Below, one piece after another: positions 8,644 through 20,163 of a DNA stretch of 64,000 bases (the stretch's first letter is position 1; each line of letters opens with the position of its first letter). The stretch spans positions 1-64,000 of the forward strand of contig NZ_PSTT01000067.1 of NCBI RefSeq assembly GCF_002931235.1, read 5' to 3'. The notes beneath the pieces were generated by a model. It was not told the origin of the DNA. It made no database searches and was given only the letters and a program-made list of their open reading frames with translations. The translations under genes were made by a program, and so were the position numbers. This DNA comes from Subtercola sp. Z020. GTDB lineage: Bacteria > Actinomycetota > Actinomycetes > Actinomycetales > Microbacteriaceae.

Positions 8644-9454
8644 GATCCGCTCGCGATGAGCGGGCCCCGCGCACCACGAGTGCGATGATGCCGAGCACCA
8701 GCACCCCGCCGCCGCCGATGAGCAGCACGGTGAGCGTCTCGGGCGGCAGGCCCGTGCGGCCTGCGCCCTGGGTGACGGGCGCCTGCGTGAACACCGGCAC
8801 AGGGGGCGCGGTCGTCGCCGGCGTCGTCACCGAGATCTGCACCAGCGCGGTGGCCGTCTCGTTCGGCCGCGACGACGCGAACGAACAGACGACGCCCGAC
8901 ATGCCGAGCGGGAAGACCGCACCCGACTCGACGGGTTCGCCCGCGATGGTGCAGCCGGTCATGGTCAGACCGGTGGGCAGGGTCGGCGTGAACGTCACGG
9001 GGGCCCCGTCGGCCGAGTCGGCCGTCACGTCGAGGGTGGCCGGCAGGATGCCCGCGCCCGTGAGGTTCGCACTGACGATGCGGGTCGCGCTGAAGTCGGC
9101 CCCTGTGAGGTTCGCACCCTCGAAGTTCGAGTCCTGCACGTCGGCGCGGGCGAGCGTCGCCCCCGAGAGGTTCGCGCCCTGGAACGCCGACTGCGCCAGC
9201 TTCTCGCCGCTCAGGTCGGCCCCCGCGCACTGGCTGCCCCCCGCCACCGGCCCGTCGACCGCCCGGTTGATCTCGCAGTCACCGGAGGAATAAACGGGGT
9301 CGGTTCGCACCGACACCGCCCGAGCACCGTCGGGGTCGGTTCGCACCGACACCGCCCGAGCACCGTCGGGGTCGGCAAGGGCCGGCGCGGCCGACACCCC
9401 GAGGAGGGTGCCGGCCAGCACCAGTGCCGCCGACAGCTGCGTGAGGATTCTCAT
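8624..9454 (-). CDS. Secreted, membrane-anchored pentapeptide-repeat protein
   Basis: 276 aa from ATG 9454; an ATG nine bases upstream (9463) is in frame, but AGGG is better spaced for 9454. The order is: signal peptide (MRILTQLSAALVLAG, cleavage likely after ALA), a 12-residue unit DPDGARAVSVRT present twice, two Cys, then about eight pentapeptide repeats of the A(D/N)LxG type (GADLSGEKL, GANLSGATL, GANLTGADF), a beta-rich extracellular domain with two Cys, and a C-terminal helix followed by Arg residues. The layout suggests a cell-surface protein. Function is unknown. Confidence 0.75.
   Translation of the reverse strand: MRILTQLSAALVLAGTLLGVSAAPALADPDGARAVSVRTDPDGARAVSVRTDPVYSSGDCEINRAVDGPVAGGSQCAGADLSGEKLAQSAFQGANLSGATLARADVQDSNFEGANLTGADFSATRIVSANLTGAGILPATLDVTADSADGAPVTFTPTLPTGLTMTGCTIAGEPVESGAVFPLGMSGVVCSFASSRPNETATALVQISVTTPATTAPPVPVFTQAPVTQGAGRTGLPPETLTVLLIGGGGVLVLGIIALVVRGARSSRADRGRGRH
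9296..9367 (-). repeat. 36-bp tandem duplication within the pentapeptide gene
   Basis: Two adjacent identical 36-bp copies (9296-9331 and 9332-9367) encode the 12-residue unit DPDGARAVSVRT just after the signal peptide, and a partial third copy follows. Being in frame and identical at DNA level, it looks like a recent duplication. Confidence 0.9.
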
Positions 9455-9498
9455 GGAAGACATCCCTGCAATGCTACCTGAGCGACGAATACTCAGCT

Positions 9499-12375
9499 CT
9501 ACGCGAACGCCTCCGGCGGCGGGCAGGCGCAGAACAGGTTGCGGTCACCGTACGCCTGATCGATGCGGCGCACCGGCGGCCAGTACTTGTGCGAGATGAG
9601 CGACCTGACCGGGTAGACCGCGCGTTCCCTGTCGTACGGATGCTCCCACTCGCCCACAGCGATCGACTGGGCGGTGTGCGGGGCGTTCACCAGCGGGTTG
9701 TCTCCCGCGGGCCACTCCCCTGCCTGAACCGCGTCGGCCTCGGCCTTGATCGCGATCATGGCGTCGATGAACCGGTCGATCTCCGCCAGGTCTTCGCTCT
9801 CGGTCGGCTCGACCATCAGCGTTCCGGCGACCGGGAAGCTCATCGTCGGAGCGTGGAAGCCGTAGTCGATGAGCCGCTTGGCCACATCGTCGACGGTCAC
9901 GCCCGTCGCGTCGCGCAGCGGTCGCAGGTCGAGGATGCACTCGTGCGCCACCAGCCCGTTGTCGCCTGCGTAGAGCACCGGGAAGTGGTCGCGCAGCCGG
10001 GCGGCCACGTAGTTCGCGGCCAGCACGGCAGCTCCGGTCGCCTGCTTCAGCCCCTCGGAGCCCATCATGCGCACGTAGGCCCAGCTGATGGGCAGGATGC
10101 TCGAGCTGCCGTAGGGCGCGCCCGACACGGCTCCCCCGGCGTGCACGACCGTGCCGCCCCCGATCGACGGGTGCTCCGCCTTCTGGGCGAACGCGTGCCC
10201 GGGCAGGAACGGGGCGAGGTGCGCCCGCGCGGCCACCGGGCCGACACCCGGGCCGCCCCCGCCGTGCGGGATGCAGAACGTCTTGTGCAGGTTGAGGTGC
10301 GACACGTCGCCGCCGAACTCGCCGAAGCGGGCGAAGCCCAGAACCGCGTTCAGGTTCGCGCCGTCGACGTAGACCTGCCCACCGGCTTCGTGCACCAGGC
10401 GGCAGATGTCGACCACGTCGTGCTCGTACACCCCGTGCGTCGAGGGGTAGGTGATCATCAGGGCCGCCAGAGTGGTGGCGTTCGCTTCGATCTTGGCTCG
10501 CAGATCATCCACATCCACATTGCCGAGCTCGTCGCAGGCGACGACGACGACCTTCATGCCGGCGAGCACGGCGGAGGCCGCGTTCGTGCCGTGGGCGCTC
10601 GACGGGATGAGGCAGACCGTGCGGTCGAGATCGCCGCGCGAGCGGTGGTAGCCGCGAATGGCGAGCAACCCGGCGAGCTCGCCCTGGCTGCCGGCGTTCG
10701 GCTGCAGCGACACGGAATCGTAGCCGGTCACCTCGGCCAGCCACGTCTCGAGCTGGTCGATCAGCGACAGGTAGCCGGTGACGTCGTCGCGCGGCGCGAA
10801 GGGGTGCAGCCCCGCGAACTCGGGCCAGCTCACCGCCTCCATCTCGGTCGCCGCGTTCAGCTTCATCGTGCAGGAGCCGAGTGGGATCATTCCGCGGTCG
10901 AGCGCGTAGTCGTAGTCCGACAGGCGCTTGAGGTAGCGCATCATGCTCGTCTCCGAGCGGTGCGTGTTGAAGACCGGGTGCGTGAGGTACTCGGTCGTGC
11001 GCGAGAGGGCGGGCGGGATGCTCGCCGGCACCTCGCTGTACGTCGCCGTTCTGTGCGGAACCGCCTCGAGCACCATCGACAGCTGCATCAGGTCGTCGTC
11101 GGTCGTGGTCTCGTCGACAGAGATCGTGAGGGTGTCGTCGTCGACGACGTTCAGCAGGTAGCCCGCGTCGGAGGCAGCGCCCGCGAGCGCCCGCGCCCGG
11201 CCGGGAGCCTGCACGGTGAGGGTGTCGAAGAAGCTCTCGTGGCTGAGCTGGTACCCGCCCGCGCGCAGCTGGCTCGCGAGCGCCACGGCCCGGCCGTTCA
11301 CCTCTGTCGCGATCGCCTTCAGCCCGTCGGGCCCGTGGTAGACCGCGTACATGCCCGCCATGATCGCCAGCAGCACCTGCGCGGTGCAGATGTTCGAGGT
11401 GGCCTTCTCCCGGCGGATGTGCTGTTCGCGCGCCTGCAGGCTGAGCCGGTATGCGCGGTTGCCCGCGGCATCCACACTCACTCCGACGAGCCGGCCCGGC
11501 AGCTGGCGTTCGAGGCCCTTGCGCACGGCCATGTAGCCGGCGTGCGGCCCGCCGAAGCCCATCGGAACGCCGAAGCGCTGCGAGGTGCCGACGGCGACGT
11601 CTGCCCCGAGGGAGCCGGGCGACTCGATCAGGGTCAGCGCCAGCAGGTCGGCAGCGACCACGGCGAGCGCCCCACCGGCGTGCGCCTTCTCGATGAGCAG
11701 GCGGGGGTCGCTGAGACGACCCGATGCACCGGGGTACTGGATGAACAGGCCGAACGCTTCGGGCAGATCATCCGGTGCCGTGTCGGCCAGGGGCAGCTCG
11801 ACGAGGTCGATGCCCACCGCCTCGGCGCGGGAGGCGAGCAGCGCCTTCGTCTGCGGAAGGGCGTCGGAGTCGACGATGAAGGTGTGCGAGGTCTGCTTGC
11901 TGCCGCGGCGCGCCAGCAGCATGCCCTCCACGACGGCGGTGGACTCGTCGAGCATCGAGGCGTTCGAGGTGGTGAGCCCGGTGAGCTCGGCGACCATCGT
12001 CTGGAAGTTGATGAGGGCTTCGAGCCGACCCTGCGAGATCTCGGGCTGGTAGGGCGTGTACGCCGTGTACCAGCTCGGGTTCTCGAAGACGTTCCGCTTG
12101 ATCACGGCGGGGGTGATGGTGTCGTAGTAGCCGAGGCCGATCAGGGAGCGCTTCACGGTGTTCTGCGAGGCGAGGGCACGCAGTTCGGCCGAGACCTCGC
12201 GCTCGGTGGCGGGCTCGGGGATGACGGATGCCGCGCCGAGGTCGGCGGCGTGGATGGATGTCGGCACCGCAGCCTCGACCAGCGCGTTCACCGAGTCGTA
12301 GCCGAGCGTGTCGAGCATCACCTGCTGGGCCGCGGCATCCGTTCCGATGTGACGGTCGACGAAGGGGATCGCCAT
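9499..12375 (-). CDS. gcvP: Glycine dehydrogenase (decarboxylating), P protein of the glycine cleavage system
   Basis: 958 aa, the single-chain form of P protein. It decarboxylates glycine using pyridoxal phosphate and passes the aminomethyl group to the lipoyl arm of GcvH. Seen: the N-terminal half with RHIGTD, the PNAGSQGE segment, and the PLP-lysine segment [16 protein letters not shown] near residue 697. Its ATG shares one base with the gcvH stop (TGATG), showing translational coupling. It is the last gene of gcvT-gcvH-gcvP; no strong terminator is seen in the 35 bases before the next gene. Confidence 0.97.
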   Translation of the reverse strand: MAIPFVDRHIGTDAAAQQVMLDTLGYDSVNALVEAAVPTSIHAADLGAASVIPEPATEREVSAELRALASQNTVKRSLIGLGYYDTITPAVIKRNVFENPSWYTAYTPYQPEISQGRLEALINFQTMVAELTGLTTSNASMLDESTAVVEGMLLARRGSKQTSHTFIVDSDALPQTKALLASRAEAVGIDLVELPLADTAPDDLPEAFGLFIQYPGASGRLSDPRLLIEKAHAGGALAVVAADLLALTLIESPGSLGADVAVGTSQRFGVPMGFGGPHAGYMAVRKGLERQLPGRLVGVSVDAAGNRAYRLSLQAREQHIRREKATSNICTAQVLLAIMAGMYAVYHGPDGLKAIATEVNGRAVALASQLRAGGYQLSHESFFDTLTVQAPGRARALAGAASDAGYLLNVVDDDTLTISVDETTTDDDLMQLSMVLEAVPHRTATYSEVPASIPPALSRTTEYLTHPVFNTHRSETSMMRYLKRLSDYDYALDRGMIPLGSCTMKLNAATEMEAVSWPEFAGLHPFAPRDDVTGYLSLIDQLETWLAEVTGYDSVSLQPNAGSQGELAGLLAIRGYHRSRGDLDRTVCLIPSSAHGTNAASAVLAGMKVVVVACDELGNVDVDDLRAKIEANATTLAALMITYPSTHGVYEHDVVDICRLVHEAGGQVYVDGANLNAVLGFARFGEFGGDVSHLNLHKTFCIPHGGGGPGVGPVAARAHLAPFLPGHAFAQKAEHPSIGGGTVVHAGGAVSGAPYGSSSILPISWAYVRMMGSEGLKQATGAAVLAANYVAARLRDHFPVLYAGDNGLVAHECILDLRPLRDATGVTVDDVAKRLIDYGFHAPTMSFPVAGTLMVEPTESEDLAEIDRFIDAMIAIKAEADAVQAGEWPAGDNPLVNAPHTAQSIAVGEWEHPYDRERAVYPVRSLISHKYWPPVRRIDQAYGDRNLFCACPPPEAFA

Positions 12376-12779
12376 CAGTGGGAGGCCTCCTCGTCGCCGA
12401 GCAGGGCCTGGTAGGCCGCGTAGCTGAGCAGCTCGGGCAGCTCGGTGTACTCGACTCGGATCAGCCAGCCCTCCCCGTAGGGGTCGCTGTTCACCAGCTC
12501 GGGTGCGTCTTCGACGGCCGAGTTCTTCTCGAGCACCGTTCCGTCGACGGGGGCGAAGAGTTCGCCCACCGACTTGGTGGACTCGATCTCGCCGACGACC
12601 GCTCCGTCGGCGATCTCGACGCCCGCGTCGGGCAGGTCGACGTAGACGACGTCACCGAGCTTGTCGGCGGCGTAGGCCGTGATGCCGATGGTCGCGCTGG
12701 CCGCGGCGCCATCGGTGGCGGGCTCGAGGCGAACCCATTCGTGCTCGCTGGTGAAGTGCAGCTGGTCGAAGTCGGTCAC
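12375..12779 (-). CDS. gcvH: Glycine cleavage system H protein
   Basis: 134 aa. A small beta-barrel carrier whose lipoylated Lys shuttles the aminomethyl group between P, T and L proteins. The lipoylation motif is ESTKSVGE with Lys69. The start [15 protein letters not shown] and the end ([13 protein letters not shown]) are typical. It lies one base after gcvT and overlaps gcvP by one base. Confidence 0.97.
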   Translation of the reverse strand: MTDFDQLHFTSEHEWVRLEPATDGAAASATIGITAYAADKLGDVVYVDLPDAGVEIADGAVVGEIESTKSVGELFAPVDGTVLEKNSAVEDAPELVNSDPYGEGWLIRVEYTELPELLSYAAYQALLGDEEASH

Positions 12780-12780
12780 G

Positions 12781-14106
12781 TCAGTCTCTCTTTCGGCGGT
12801 AGAACGGCAGGGTGATGACGCGGAAGGCGAGGCGCTTCCCGCGGATGTCGATGGCGAGCTCGGTGTCGACGTCCGCGAACTGCGGGTCGACGTAGGCCAT
12901 GGCGATGGGGTGGCCGAGGGTCGGCGAGAGCACGCCGCTGGTGACGACGCCGATGGGGTTCTCGCCGCCTTCGGCGTAGATGTCGTAGTCGGCGCGGGCA
13001 GCGCGCTTGCCCTCGCCCACGAGACCGACGAGCACGGGCGCGGCAGGGGTGGCCTGCGAGGCGTCGGCAGTATCGGCAGCGGCGGCAGGGTCGGCAGCAG
13101 CGGCAGCAGCCGCCTCGAGCGCCGCCCGCCCCACGAAGTCGCCCTTGCCGAGGTTCGGCACGCGGCCGAGCCCCGCCTGCGCGGGCATCGTGTTCAGCCC
13201 GAGCTCGTGGCCGTAGAGGGGCATGCCCGCCTCGAGCCGCAGCGTGTCGCGCGACGCGAGCCCAGCGGGAACGAGACCGAACGGCTCGCCGGCCGCCACC
13301 AGCTCGTTCCAGAGGGCGGCGGCGTGCGCGACGGGAACGTAGAGCTCGAATCCGTCTTCCCCCGTGTAACCGGTGCGCGCCACGAACAGGTTCTCGCCCG
13401 CGAAGGTGGCATCGAGCGACCAGTAGTACTTCAGCGTGTCGAGCGGATGGGCCCCGGGCAGAGGGCCGGCACCGGCATCCGGAGCCGGCTCGCCGGCAGC
13501 ACGGGCGGCATCGTCTGCGGCGAACCGGATGCCCGGCACACCCTGCACGATGCGGCGGGCGTTCGGCCCCTGCACTGCGATCAGCGCGGTCGTATCGCTC
13601 TCGTCGGTGACCGACACGTCGAACCCGGCCGCGCGCTCGACGAGCGCTTCGAGCGCCTCGAAGTGGTTGCCCGCGTTCGCGACGACGAGAAAGTCTGTCT
13701 CCCCGCGGCGATAGACGACCAAGTCGTCGACGATGCCGCCCTGCTCCGTCAGCAGCAGGCTGTACTTGGCCTGCCCGAGGGCGATGGCCGAGAGCCTGCC
13801 GGCGAGCGCGTAGTCGAGGAAGGCGCCGGCCTCCGGCCCCTGCACCCGCACTTCGGCCATGTGCGAGAGGTCGAAGATGCCTGCCGACGAACGCACCGCG
13901 TGGTGCTCGGCGAGGTCACTCGAATAGCGCACCGGCATCTGCCAGCCGGCGAAGTCGGTGAACGAGGCACCGGCGGCGACGTGCACGTCGTGCAGCGGCG
14001 AGAACACCAGCGGGGCGAGCGGCGTCGCCGTCGCGTCGACGAGCGTCGCGTCGGGTGAGGAGATGGTGGGCGGAAGGTCGTCGTTCAGGCCCGCGCTGTC
14101 GGTCAT
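12781..14106 (-). CDS. gcvT: Aminomethyltransferase, T protein of the glycine cleavage system
   Basis: 441 aa, longer than the usual 360-380. It transfers the methylene group from the aminomethyl-lipoyl arm to tetrahydrofolate, releasing ammonia. Seen: [14 protein letters not shown] near the start, [10 protein letters not shown] for the folate-binding fold, and [13 protein letters not shown] near the end. The extra length comes from an N-terminal leader of about 30 residues and two Ala/Gly/Pro-rich insertions, one after the position of [10 protein letters not shown] and a longer poly-Ala stretch just before APVLVGLV. Start ATG 14106 has GGAG five bases upstream. It is the first gene behind the glycine riboswitch. 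Confidence 0.95.
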   Translation of the reverse strand: MTDSAGLNDDLPPTISSPDATLVDATATPLAPLVFSPLHDVHVAAGASFTDFAGWQMPVRYSSDLAEHHAVRSSAGIFDLSHMAEVRVQGPEAGAFLDYALAGRLSAIALGQAKYSLLLTEQGGIVDDLVVYRRGETDFLVVANAGNHFEALEALVERAAGFDVSVTDESDTTALIAVQGPNARRIVQGVPGIRFAADDAARAAGEPAPDAGAGPLPGAHPLDTLKYYWSLDATFAGENLFVARTGYTGEDGFELYVPVAHAAALWNELVAAGEPFGLVPAGLASRDTLRLEAGMPLYGHELGLNTMPAQAGLGRVPNLGKGDFVGRAALEAAAAAAADPAAAADTADASQATPAAPVLVGLVGEGKRAARADYDIYAEGGENPIGVVTSGVLSPTLGHPIAMAYVDPQFADVDTELAIDIRGKRLAFRVITLPFYRRKRD

Positions 14107-14204
14107 GAGTTCTCCGGTGTCAGGCCGGCCCGGGCGCGACCCGCTGCTCGCGAGACGACCACCGGACAGGCTGATGTGTCACGGGAGGCCGTCGGCCCCC
14201 CAGA

Positions 14205-14400
14205 ACTCCCCCTCTGTCATCGTGCCTGAGAGTTTCACCACCGACGCTGTTCAGCGGGCGGTTTTCACCGTGGGCGAGCCCGGCCTCTCGGCGGGCTTCT
14301 TTTCAGAGTGGCCAGTTCGATGCGGTACACGTACCTGAGAGATTGGTGGAGAGAATTGCTCCTTCGGTGCCCCGGCGCGCGTGGGGCTCTCCCGCATCGA
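14205..14400 (-). promoter_or_regulatory. Tandem glycine riboswitch upstream of gcvT
   Basis: On the minus strand two glycine-aptamer signatures follow each other. Aptamer 1 (about 14400-14329) has GCGGGAGAG, then CACCGAAGGAGCAA, then CTCTCAGGTA. Aptamer 2 (about 14310-14210) has a related arrangement ending in AAACTCTCAGGCACGATGA and CAGAGGGGG. These are the conserved elements of the gcvT-class glycine riboswitch, which turns the operon on when glycine is abundant. About 100 bases remain between aptamer 2 and the gcvT start for the expression platform; no clear intrinsic terminator is seen there, so control may be at translation. Confidence 0.92.
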
Positions 14401-14477
14401 CCTTTCGGCCGGCAGTGTTCAGTTGAGGGTGGAACGTCGAACACGCCCAGCTTAGCCGCCCTCGTGTTGCGGGCGCG

Positions 14478-15188
14478 TTACGAGTGGCGCATCCGTCGCA
14501 TCACGACGACCACGACGGCGATGAGTGCGGCGACGACACCGACCAGCCCGGCCACCAGCAGCGGAACGGAGAAGGGCGACGCGTCGGTCTGGCCGACCGG
14601 CGCCGAGTTCAGGATGGTCATGGTCGGCTCTGGCAGTTCGTTCAGCGGGGTGGCGCCCGCCTGGGCCGGGGCGGTCGCTGTGCTGTCGTCGCTGCCGGCC
14701 GCCATCGCCTCGGCCGAGCCGGCCCAGTCGTCGCCGCAGGCCGGTGCGGTGGTCATCGCCGTGGTGGTCGCTGTCGGCATCGAGGGCTGCCAGGTGAAGG
14801 TGTAGGTGTCGCTGGTGGGATGCCCGTCTGACGACGTGACCTGCCAGGTCACGGTGTACTCGCCGGCCTCGCCGAGGGCGACGTCGGTGCTGACGGTCGT
14901 GCCGTCGACGGTGACGCAACCCGATTCATGATGACCGTCGTCGACGTCGGTCACGGTCACGAGGGCCACGGCAGCCCCGGCCGTCAGGATGTCGTCGCTG
15001 AACGTCATCGAGACCGCCTGGATCGGCTCCGTCACCACCTCACCGTTCTCGGGAGAAGACGAGACGATCGAATCGTGGGCCAGAGCCGGGGAGGCCGCGC
15101 CGGCGGCCGTGCCGACGGTGGCCAGAACGAGCCCGGCGAGCAGCCCGAGGGCGGCCCGGCGACGCGTTTCGAGGGAAAAGGTTGGCAC
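14478..15188 (-). CDS. CopC-domain copper resistance protein, membrane anchored
   Basis: 236 aa. A signal peptide (residues 1-37) would expose His as the first mature residue (AHDSIV), as is typical of CopC copper sites. The CopC beta-sandwich follows (SSSPENGEVV, QAVSMTFSD, SSDGHPTSDTYTFTW); the second His is in SSDGHPTS. After a Pro/Ala/Thr linker there is a C-terminal helix (LLVAGLVGVVAALIAVVVVVM) and Arg residues. It starts at GTG 15188 behind a TGAGGC site. The protein probably binds periplasmic-side copper; there is no CopD next to it. Confidence 0.85.
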   Translation of the reverse strand: MPTFSLETRRRAALGLLAGLVLATVGTAAGAASPALAHDSIVSSSPENGEVVTEPIQAVSMTFSDDILTAGAAVALVTVTDVDDGHHESGCVTVDGTTVSTDVALGEAGEYTVTWQVTSSDGHPTSDTYTFTWQPSMPTATTTAMTTAPACGDDWAGSAEAMAAGSDDSTATAPAQAGATPLNELPEPTMTILNSAPVGQTDASPFSVPLLVAGLVGVVAALIAVVVVVMRRMRHS

Positions 15189-15257
15189 GCCTCAACGATA
15201 ACCGCACGTACCGTGGAGCTTCCTGCAGGGTGGCCGGATGCTCAGGGGACACTCGGA

Positions 15258-15914
15258 TTACGGGGAGCCGTCGCCCGGCCCGCCATCTGCCAGCCCGCCG
15301 TCGGGCCACACCGTGCGGTACGTCTCCTCCACATCGCGGGTCAGTTCGATCACGCTGGTGAGCAGACCGCGCATGCTCGTCGAGCGGAGCAGGGCGAGCT
15401 GGTCGAGCGGCCCGACCGGGGCGATGCCGGCCAGCTGCCACGAGGCGGCCCGGTGATCCGCCGAGAGTTCGAGATCGGCGGGCCACTCCTGCTCGCCGAA
15501 CTCCGCCGCCATCGCCAGCACGCGCCGTACGGTCGATTCGGCCTCGTCGCGGAGCGACAGCAGCCCGTCATCCCATTCGAGGGCGGGGAACAGCGACACC
15601 CGCGCCACCGGGAACGGGTTGTCGGGCATCCATTCGTCGACGACGAACCGGCGGGTGCCCACGGCGACGAGCTCGACATACCCTTCCGGAGCTTCGAGCT
15701 GGGCGATCTCGGCGATGGTTCCGTAGGCGAACCGCTGCTCGCCGCCGCCGACCTCCTGGCCGCGTTCGATGAGCACGACACCGAACTCGGCGGGCTCCTC
15801 TTCGAGCACCTGCGAGAGCATGATGAGGTACCGCTCCTCGAACAGCCGCAGTTGCAGCGGCATATAGGGGAACAGCACGGAGCCGAGCGGGAAGATCGGC
15901 AGGGAGTCGTCCAT
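15258..15914 (-). CDS. Lon substrate-binding-domain (LonSB/LON N-terminal) protein
   Basis: 218 aa, a stand-alone Lon N-terminal-like domain without ATPase or protease. It begins LPIFPLGSVLFPYMPLQLRLFEERY, the standard opening of this family, and continues with FGVVLIERGQEVGG and a beta-rich core with GYVELVAVGTRRFVV. The C-terminal half is helical. Function in bacteria is not established; a role in substrate recognition is an inference from Lon. The last 15 residues are Gly/Asp-rich. Confidence 0.85.
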   Translation of the reverse strand: MDDSLPIFPLGSVLFPYMPLQLRLFEERYLIMLSQVLEEEPAEFGVVLIERGQEVGGGEQRFAYGTIAEIAQLEAPEGYVELVAVGTRRFVVDEWMPDNPFPVARVSLFPALEWDDGLLSLRDEAESTVRRVLAMAAEFGEQEWPADLELSADHRAASWQLAGIAPVGPLDQLALLRSTSMRGLLTSVIELTRDVEETYRTVWPDGGLADGGPGDGSP

Positions 15915-16003
15915 GCCCCTCAGGCAACCACACCGCCGCCGCTACGCCAAGGGGTAGCGGCGGAACACGCCGGTCGGGTCGAACTGCCCGCGCGCTTCCA
16001 GCG

Positions 16004-16531
16004 TCAACGCGCCCCGCCCGCCCGTTGCAGTTCGGGCCGCGCCTGGTTGCGAAGGGAGGGGCGTGGGCGGGCTGAGGCGCCCGGTGCGGCGGAGGTGGGC
16101 GCGGCCGCGCTGGCTCCGGCGGGCGCCGTTGCTCCGCCCCCGGCGGACGAAGGGGTGGGGCGGGCATCCGGAACCTGCGCACGCACCGCCGCGCGGTAGG
16201 CGAGCAGTAGCTCGTACGCCGGGGGCTTCGGCGGCGGCCCGCCCGGCCGCTCGTGCATGCGGGTCGCGGCCTGCGCGTGCTGCCACGACGAGTAGGCGCG
16301 AAAGTAGTCCCACGCCGCCTCCGCCGCCGACTCGGGGGTGAGGCACCAGCCGATCAGCTCACGGTCGGCCGACTTCTCCGACCACGTCACGATGCGGTAC
16401 CAGGAGTCGACGGTGCCCTTCTGCGCCGGGAACCGGATCAGCCTGATCACGGCGAACGGCCGCGGCGAGACGGGGTGCTGCAGCATCCATTCGACCGGCT
16501 GTGCCAGCCGTGACGGATGCCAGTCGACCAC
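16004..16531 (-). CDS. Uncharacterised actinobacterial protein
   Basis: 175 aa from GTG 16531. The N-terminal 120 residues look like a compact soluble domain rich in Trp and Arg (WHPSRLAQPVEWML, FAVIRLIRFP, WYRIVTWSE, LIGWCLTPESAAEAAWDYF), while the C-terminal third is Pro/Ala/Ser-rich and probably disordered. I do not recognise a family with certainty. It lies alone between a LonSB-domain gene and a small gene on the same strand. Confidence 0.6.
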   Translation of the reverse strand: MVDWHPSRLAQPVEWMLQHPVSPRPFAVIRLIRFPAQKGTVDSWYRIVTWSEKSADRELIGWCLTPESAAEAAWDYFRAYSSWQHAQAATRMHERPGGPPPKPPAYELLLAYRAAVRAQVPDARPTPSSAGGGATAPAGASAAAPTSAAPGASARPRPSLRNQARPELQRAGGAR

Positions 16532-16650
16532 CCACGCTCCTCCCGACGAGCGCCCCTGGCCGGCGCACGTCCCACGCTAGGGGAGGCCGCCGACACCGGG
16601 GTGCCCGCAGGAACGCCAGGCAGCCGCCCCGCGAGGCGCCGCCCGGGGCG

Positions 16651-16854
16651 TCACTCCGTGATCGTCACCGAGCTGCTCTTCGAGACCTGGATCTGCTTCG
16701 GCGACTCCGCCTCGTAGTCCTCGGTCGTGGCGATCGTCACGATGCCACCGTCTTTGGCGATCGCGTCGTCGACGTCTTTGCGCACACGGTCGATGTCGTC
16801 TTCGACCGTGTAGGTGGTTCCGTCGTACTCGAGAGTGAATTTCGTGTTGGCCAT
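16651..16854 (-). CDS. Small uncharacterised protein (67 aa)
   Basis: 67 aa, beginning MANTKFTLEYDGTTYTVEDD. Short beta strands and a helix rich in Asp/Lys suggest a small soluble alpha/beta protein. It ends ten bases before the ATG-side region of the ABC-F gene's 3' end on the same strand and could be co-transcribed with it. No catalytic motif is visible. Confidence 0.6.
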   Translation of the reverse strand: MANTKFTLEYDGTTYTVEDDIDRVRKDVDDAIAKDGGIVTIATTEDYEAESPKQIQVSKSSSVTITE

Positions 16855-16863
16855 GCTTCGACG

Positions 16864-18510
<1,647 letters not shown>

Positions 18511-18562
18511 GGCTGCAAACTACCACGGGCGCCCGGGCGGCCCCGCCGTGGGGCGGGCCCGG

Positions 18563-19024
18563 TCAGTGCTCGCCCTTGATCACGAAGTACGAGCCGCGGA
18601 TCACGCCGGCCAGCTTCGACTTCTGCCGTGCGAATTTGAAGGTCGCGAGCTCGTCGGGCACATCCATCCCCTCGGCGAGCTTGAAGCCGACCGCGCGTTT
18701 GCCGCCCTCGGCGAGCCCGTACATCACGTTGATCGAGAGCCCCGACTCATAGAACACGTACGCCATACGGATGCCCTCGACCTCGAATCGGGTGACCTCG
18801 AGCGGGCGCGAGGCGATCTCGATGCTGCGTTCGCTGCTCAGGATCCCGGTGATCCAGTCGAGCGTCTCCGGGTCGTCGGCGGCGGGGGTCGTCTGGAACT
18901 CGTGGTCGTATTTGTTGCGGAAGTACCGCGCCTCGTTGGCGCGGAGCCCGGCCAGCGTCTCGGCGAACGGGGAGGATTCGAGCCCCTCGGTCGAGACGTT
19001 CACGAAGTCGACGGTGTGAGGCAC
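18563..19024 (-). CDS. Uncharacterised protein (153 aa)
   Basis: 153 aa, starting MPHTVDFVNVSTEGLES with GAGGA before the ATG. The middle part alternates beta strands (LEVTRFEVEGIRMAYVFYE, LSINVMYGL), and the C-terminal end is basic (FKFARQKSKLAGVIRG). No signal peptide or membrane helix. I do not recognise the family. It stands between the ABC-F gene and a DUF2510 gene, both on the same strand. Confidence 0.65.
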   Translation of the reverse strand: MPHTVDFVNVSTEGLESSPFAETLAGLRANEARYFRNKYDHEFQTTPAADDPETLDWITGILSSERSIEIASRPLEVTRFEVEGIRMAYVFYESGLSINVMYGLAEGGKRAVGFKLAEGMDVPDELATFKFARQKSKLAGVIRGSYFVIKGEH

Positions 19025-19105
19025 GGGATCCTCCTCGGTGAGTTCGGTGCCCCCACGTTAGCGCCCCGCCCGCCCGGCGTCACGCACCGTCTGCCCGGGG
19101 CTCGC

Positions 19106-19495
19106 TCAGGTCAGTTTCTCGAACACCATCGTCGCCTGGATGCGGTCGCCGCCGCCCAGCCCCTTGCTGCCAGACGCCGCCGTCGAGATGGTGTGCAGCC
19201 GGTAGCCGAGCCGAGCCTGGGCGTTGATCGCCTTCTCGAGTTCGGTGAGGTTGCCCGATCCCGTTCCCCAGAGTTTCTCCTTGAGGATGACCTGCAACAC
19301 GACGTAGCTCATGCCTTCCGGGGCGGGCCGCGGTCGGCCGCCCGAGACCGCGTCGGCCTGGATGCGCCCGACCACCCCGTCGAGCCCTGCGGCCGGCGGC
19401 GGTGGCTGCGTGCGGTCGGTCCACGCTCTGCCGTCCCACCACCGCATCGTGCCGGATCCGTCGTCGTACCAGCCCGCTTGTGCGCTGTCTGCCAT
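19106..19495 (-). CDS. DUF2510 and DUF4177 domain protein
   Basis: 129 aa from ATG 19495, which has a GAGG-rich site just upstream; the frame is open for 11 more codons. The N-terminus (AGWYDDGSGTMRWWDG, then WTDRT) is the DUF2510 motif common in actinobacterial surface or membrane proteins. After a Pro-rich linker, the C-terminal part (YVVLQVILKEKLWG, LTELEKAINAQARLGYRL, ATMVFEK) looks like DUF4177. No membrane segment is present. Role unknown. Confidence 0.75.
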   Translation of the reverse strand: MADSAQAGWYDDGSGTMRWWDGRAWTDRTQPPPPAAGLDGVVGRIQADAVSGGRPRPAPEGMSYVVLQVILKEKLWGTGSGNLTELEKAINAQARLGYRLHTISTAASGSKGLGGGDRIQATMVFEKLT

Positions 19496-19600
19496 TGCCT
19501 CGCCCCTCGTCGGAATGCCCCCGCTCACATCTTGGCGTACGAGCGGCTCGACGAGAAGGGCGGGCCGGTTCGTCGCGGGCGCGGAGCAGCTGCGAACCGG

Positions 19601-20062
19601 CTAGTCGCGGGCGCGGCGCAGCTGCGAGCCGGCGACCAGGAAGAATGCGCCGAGGCCGGCCGCGAAGGCGCTCACACCGTAGGCGAGCACCGACGTCATG
19701 AGCGAGGTGCGGAGCGCCGCCCCCGTCGAGAGCGCCGCGCTCTGCTTGCGCAGCTCGGCCTCCTCGTCGCTGCCCGCCTCGACACCCCGGAGCGCCGTGC
19801 TGATGTCGGCGAACGTGCGCCCGCCCGCCCCGCGCTCGGCGTTGCCCTTGATGACGACCGCCTCGACGTAGGCCGTCGCCGGCCCCTGCACCGGCTTGCC
19901 GGCGAACCGCGGAGCATTGCCCGGCACCGTGATCTTTTCGGCGCGGAGCTGCTGCGTGACCGTGTACCAGGCGCCCGCGCCGACGGCGACGAAGACCGAG
20001 CCCGCTGCGACGGCGAGCCCCCCGACGCGGTGCAGGGCGGAGGCGGTGGGCAGTGTCGACAT
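19601..20062 (-). CDS. Uncharacterised two-helix membrane protein; host gene at the element's left edge
   Basis: 153 aa. One membrane helix lies near the start (VGGLAVAAGSVFVAVGAGAWYTV), an extracytoplasmic segment of about 80 residues follows, and a second helix is near the end (SVLAYGVSAFAAGLGAFFLVA) before a basic tail. The ATG has AGAGGA seven bases upstream. It is the last recognisable host gene before the mobile element, and its 5' end points toward the integrase. The element may therefore have replaced its original upstream region. Confidence 0.7.
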   Translation of the reverse strand: MSTLPTASALHRVGGLAVAAGSVFVAVGAGAWYTVTQQLRAEKITVPGNAPRFAGKPVQGPATAYVEAVVIKGNAERGAGGRTFADISTALRGVEAGSDEEAELRKQSAALSTGAALRTSLMTSVLAYGVSAFAAGLGAFFLVAGSQLRRARD

Positions 20063-20163
20063 CAGCAGATCCTCTCGGGGTCAGACGTTGAAGCGGAACT
20101 CAGTGCGTGTCGAATATTCCATGACCGCATCCCCGGATTTGCGCCACCGTGTCGGGCAGATTG

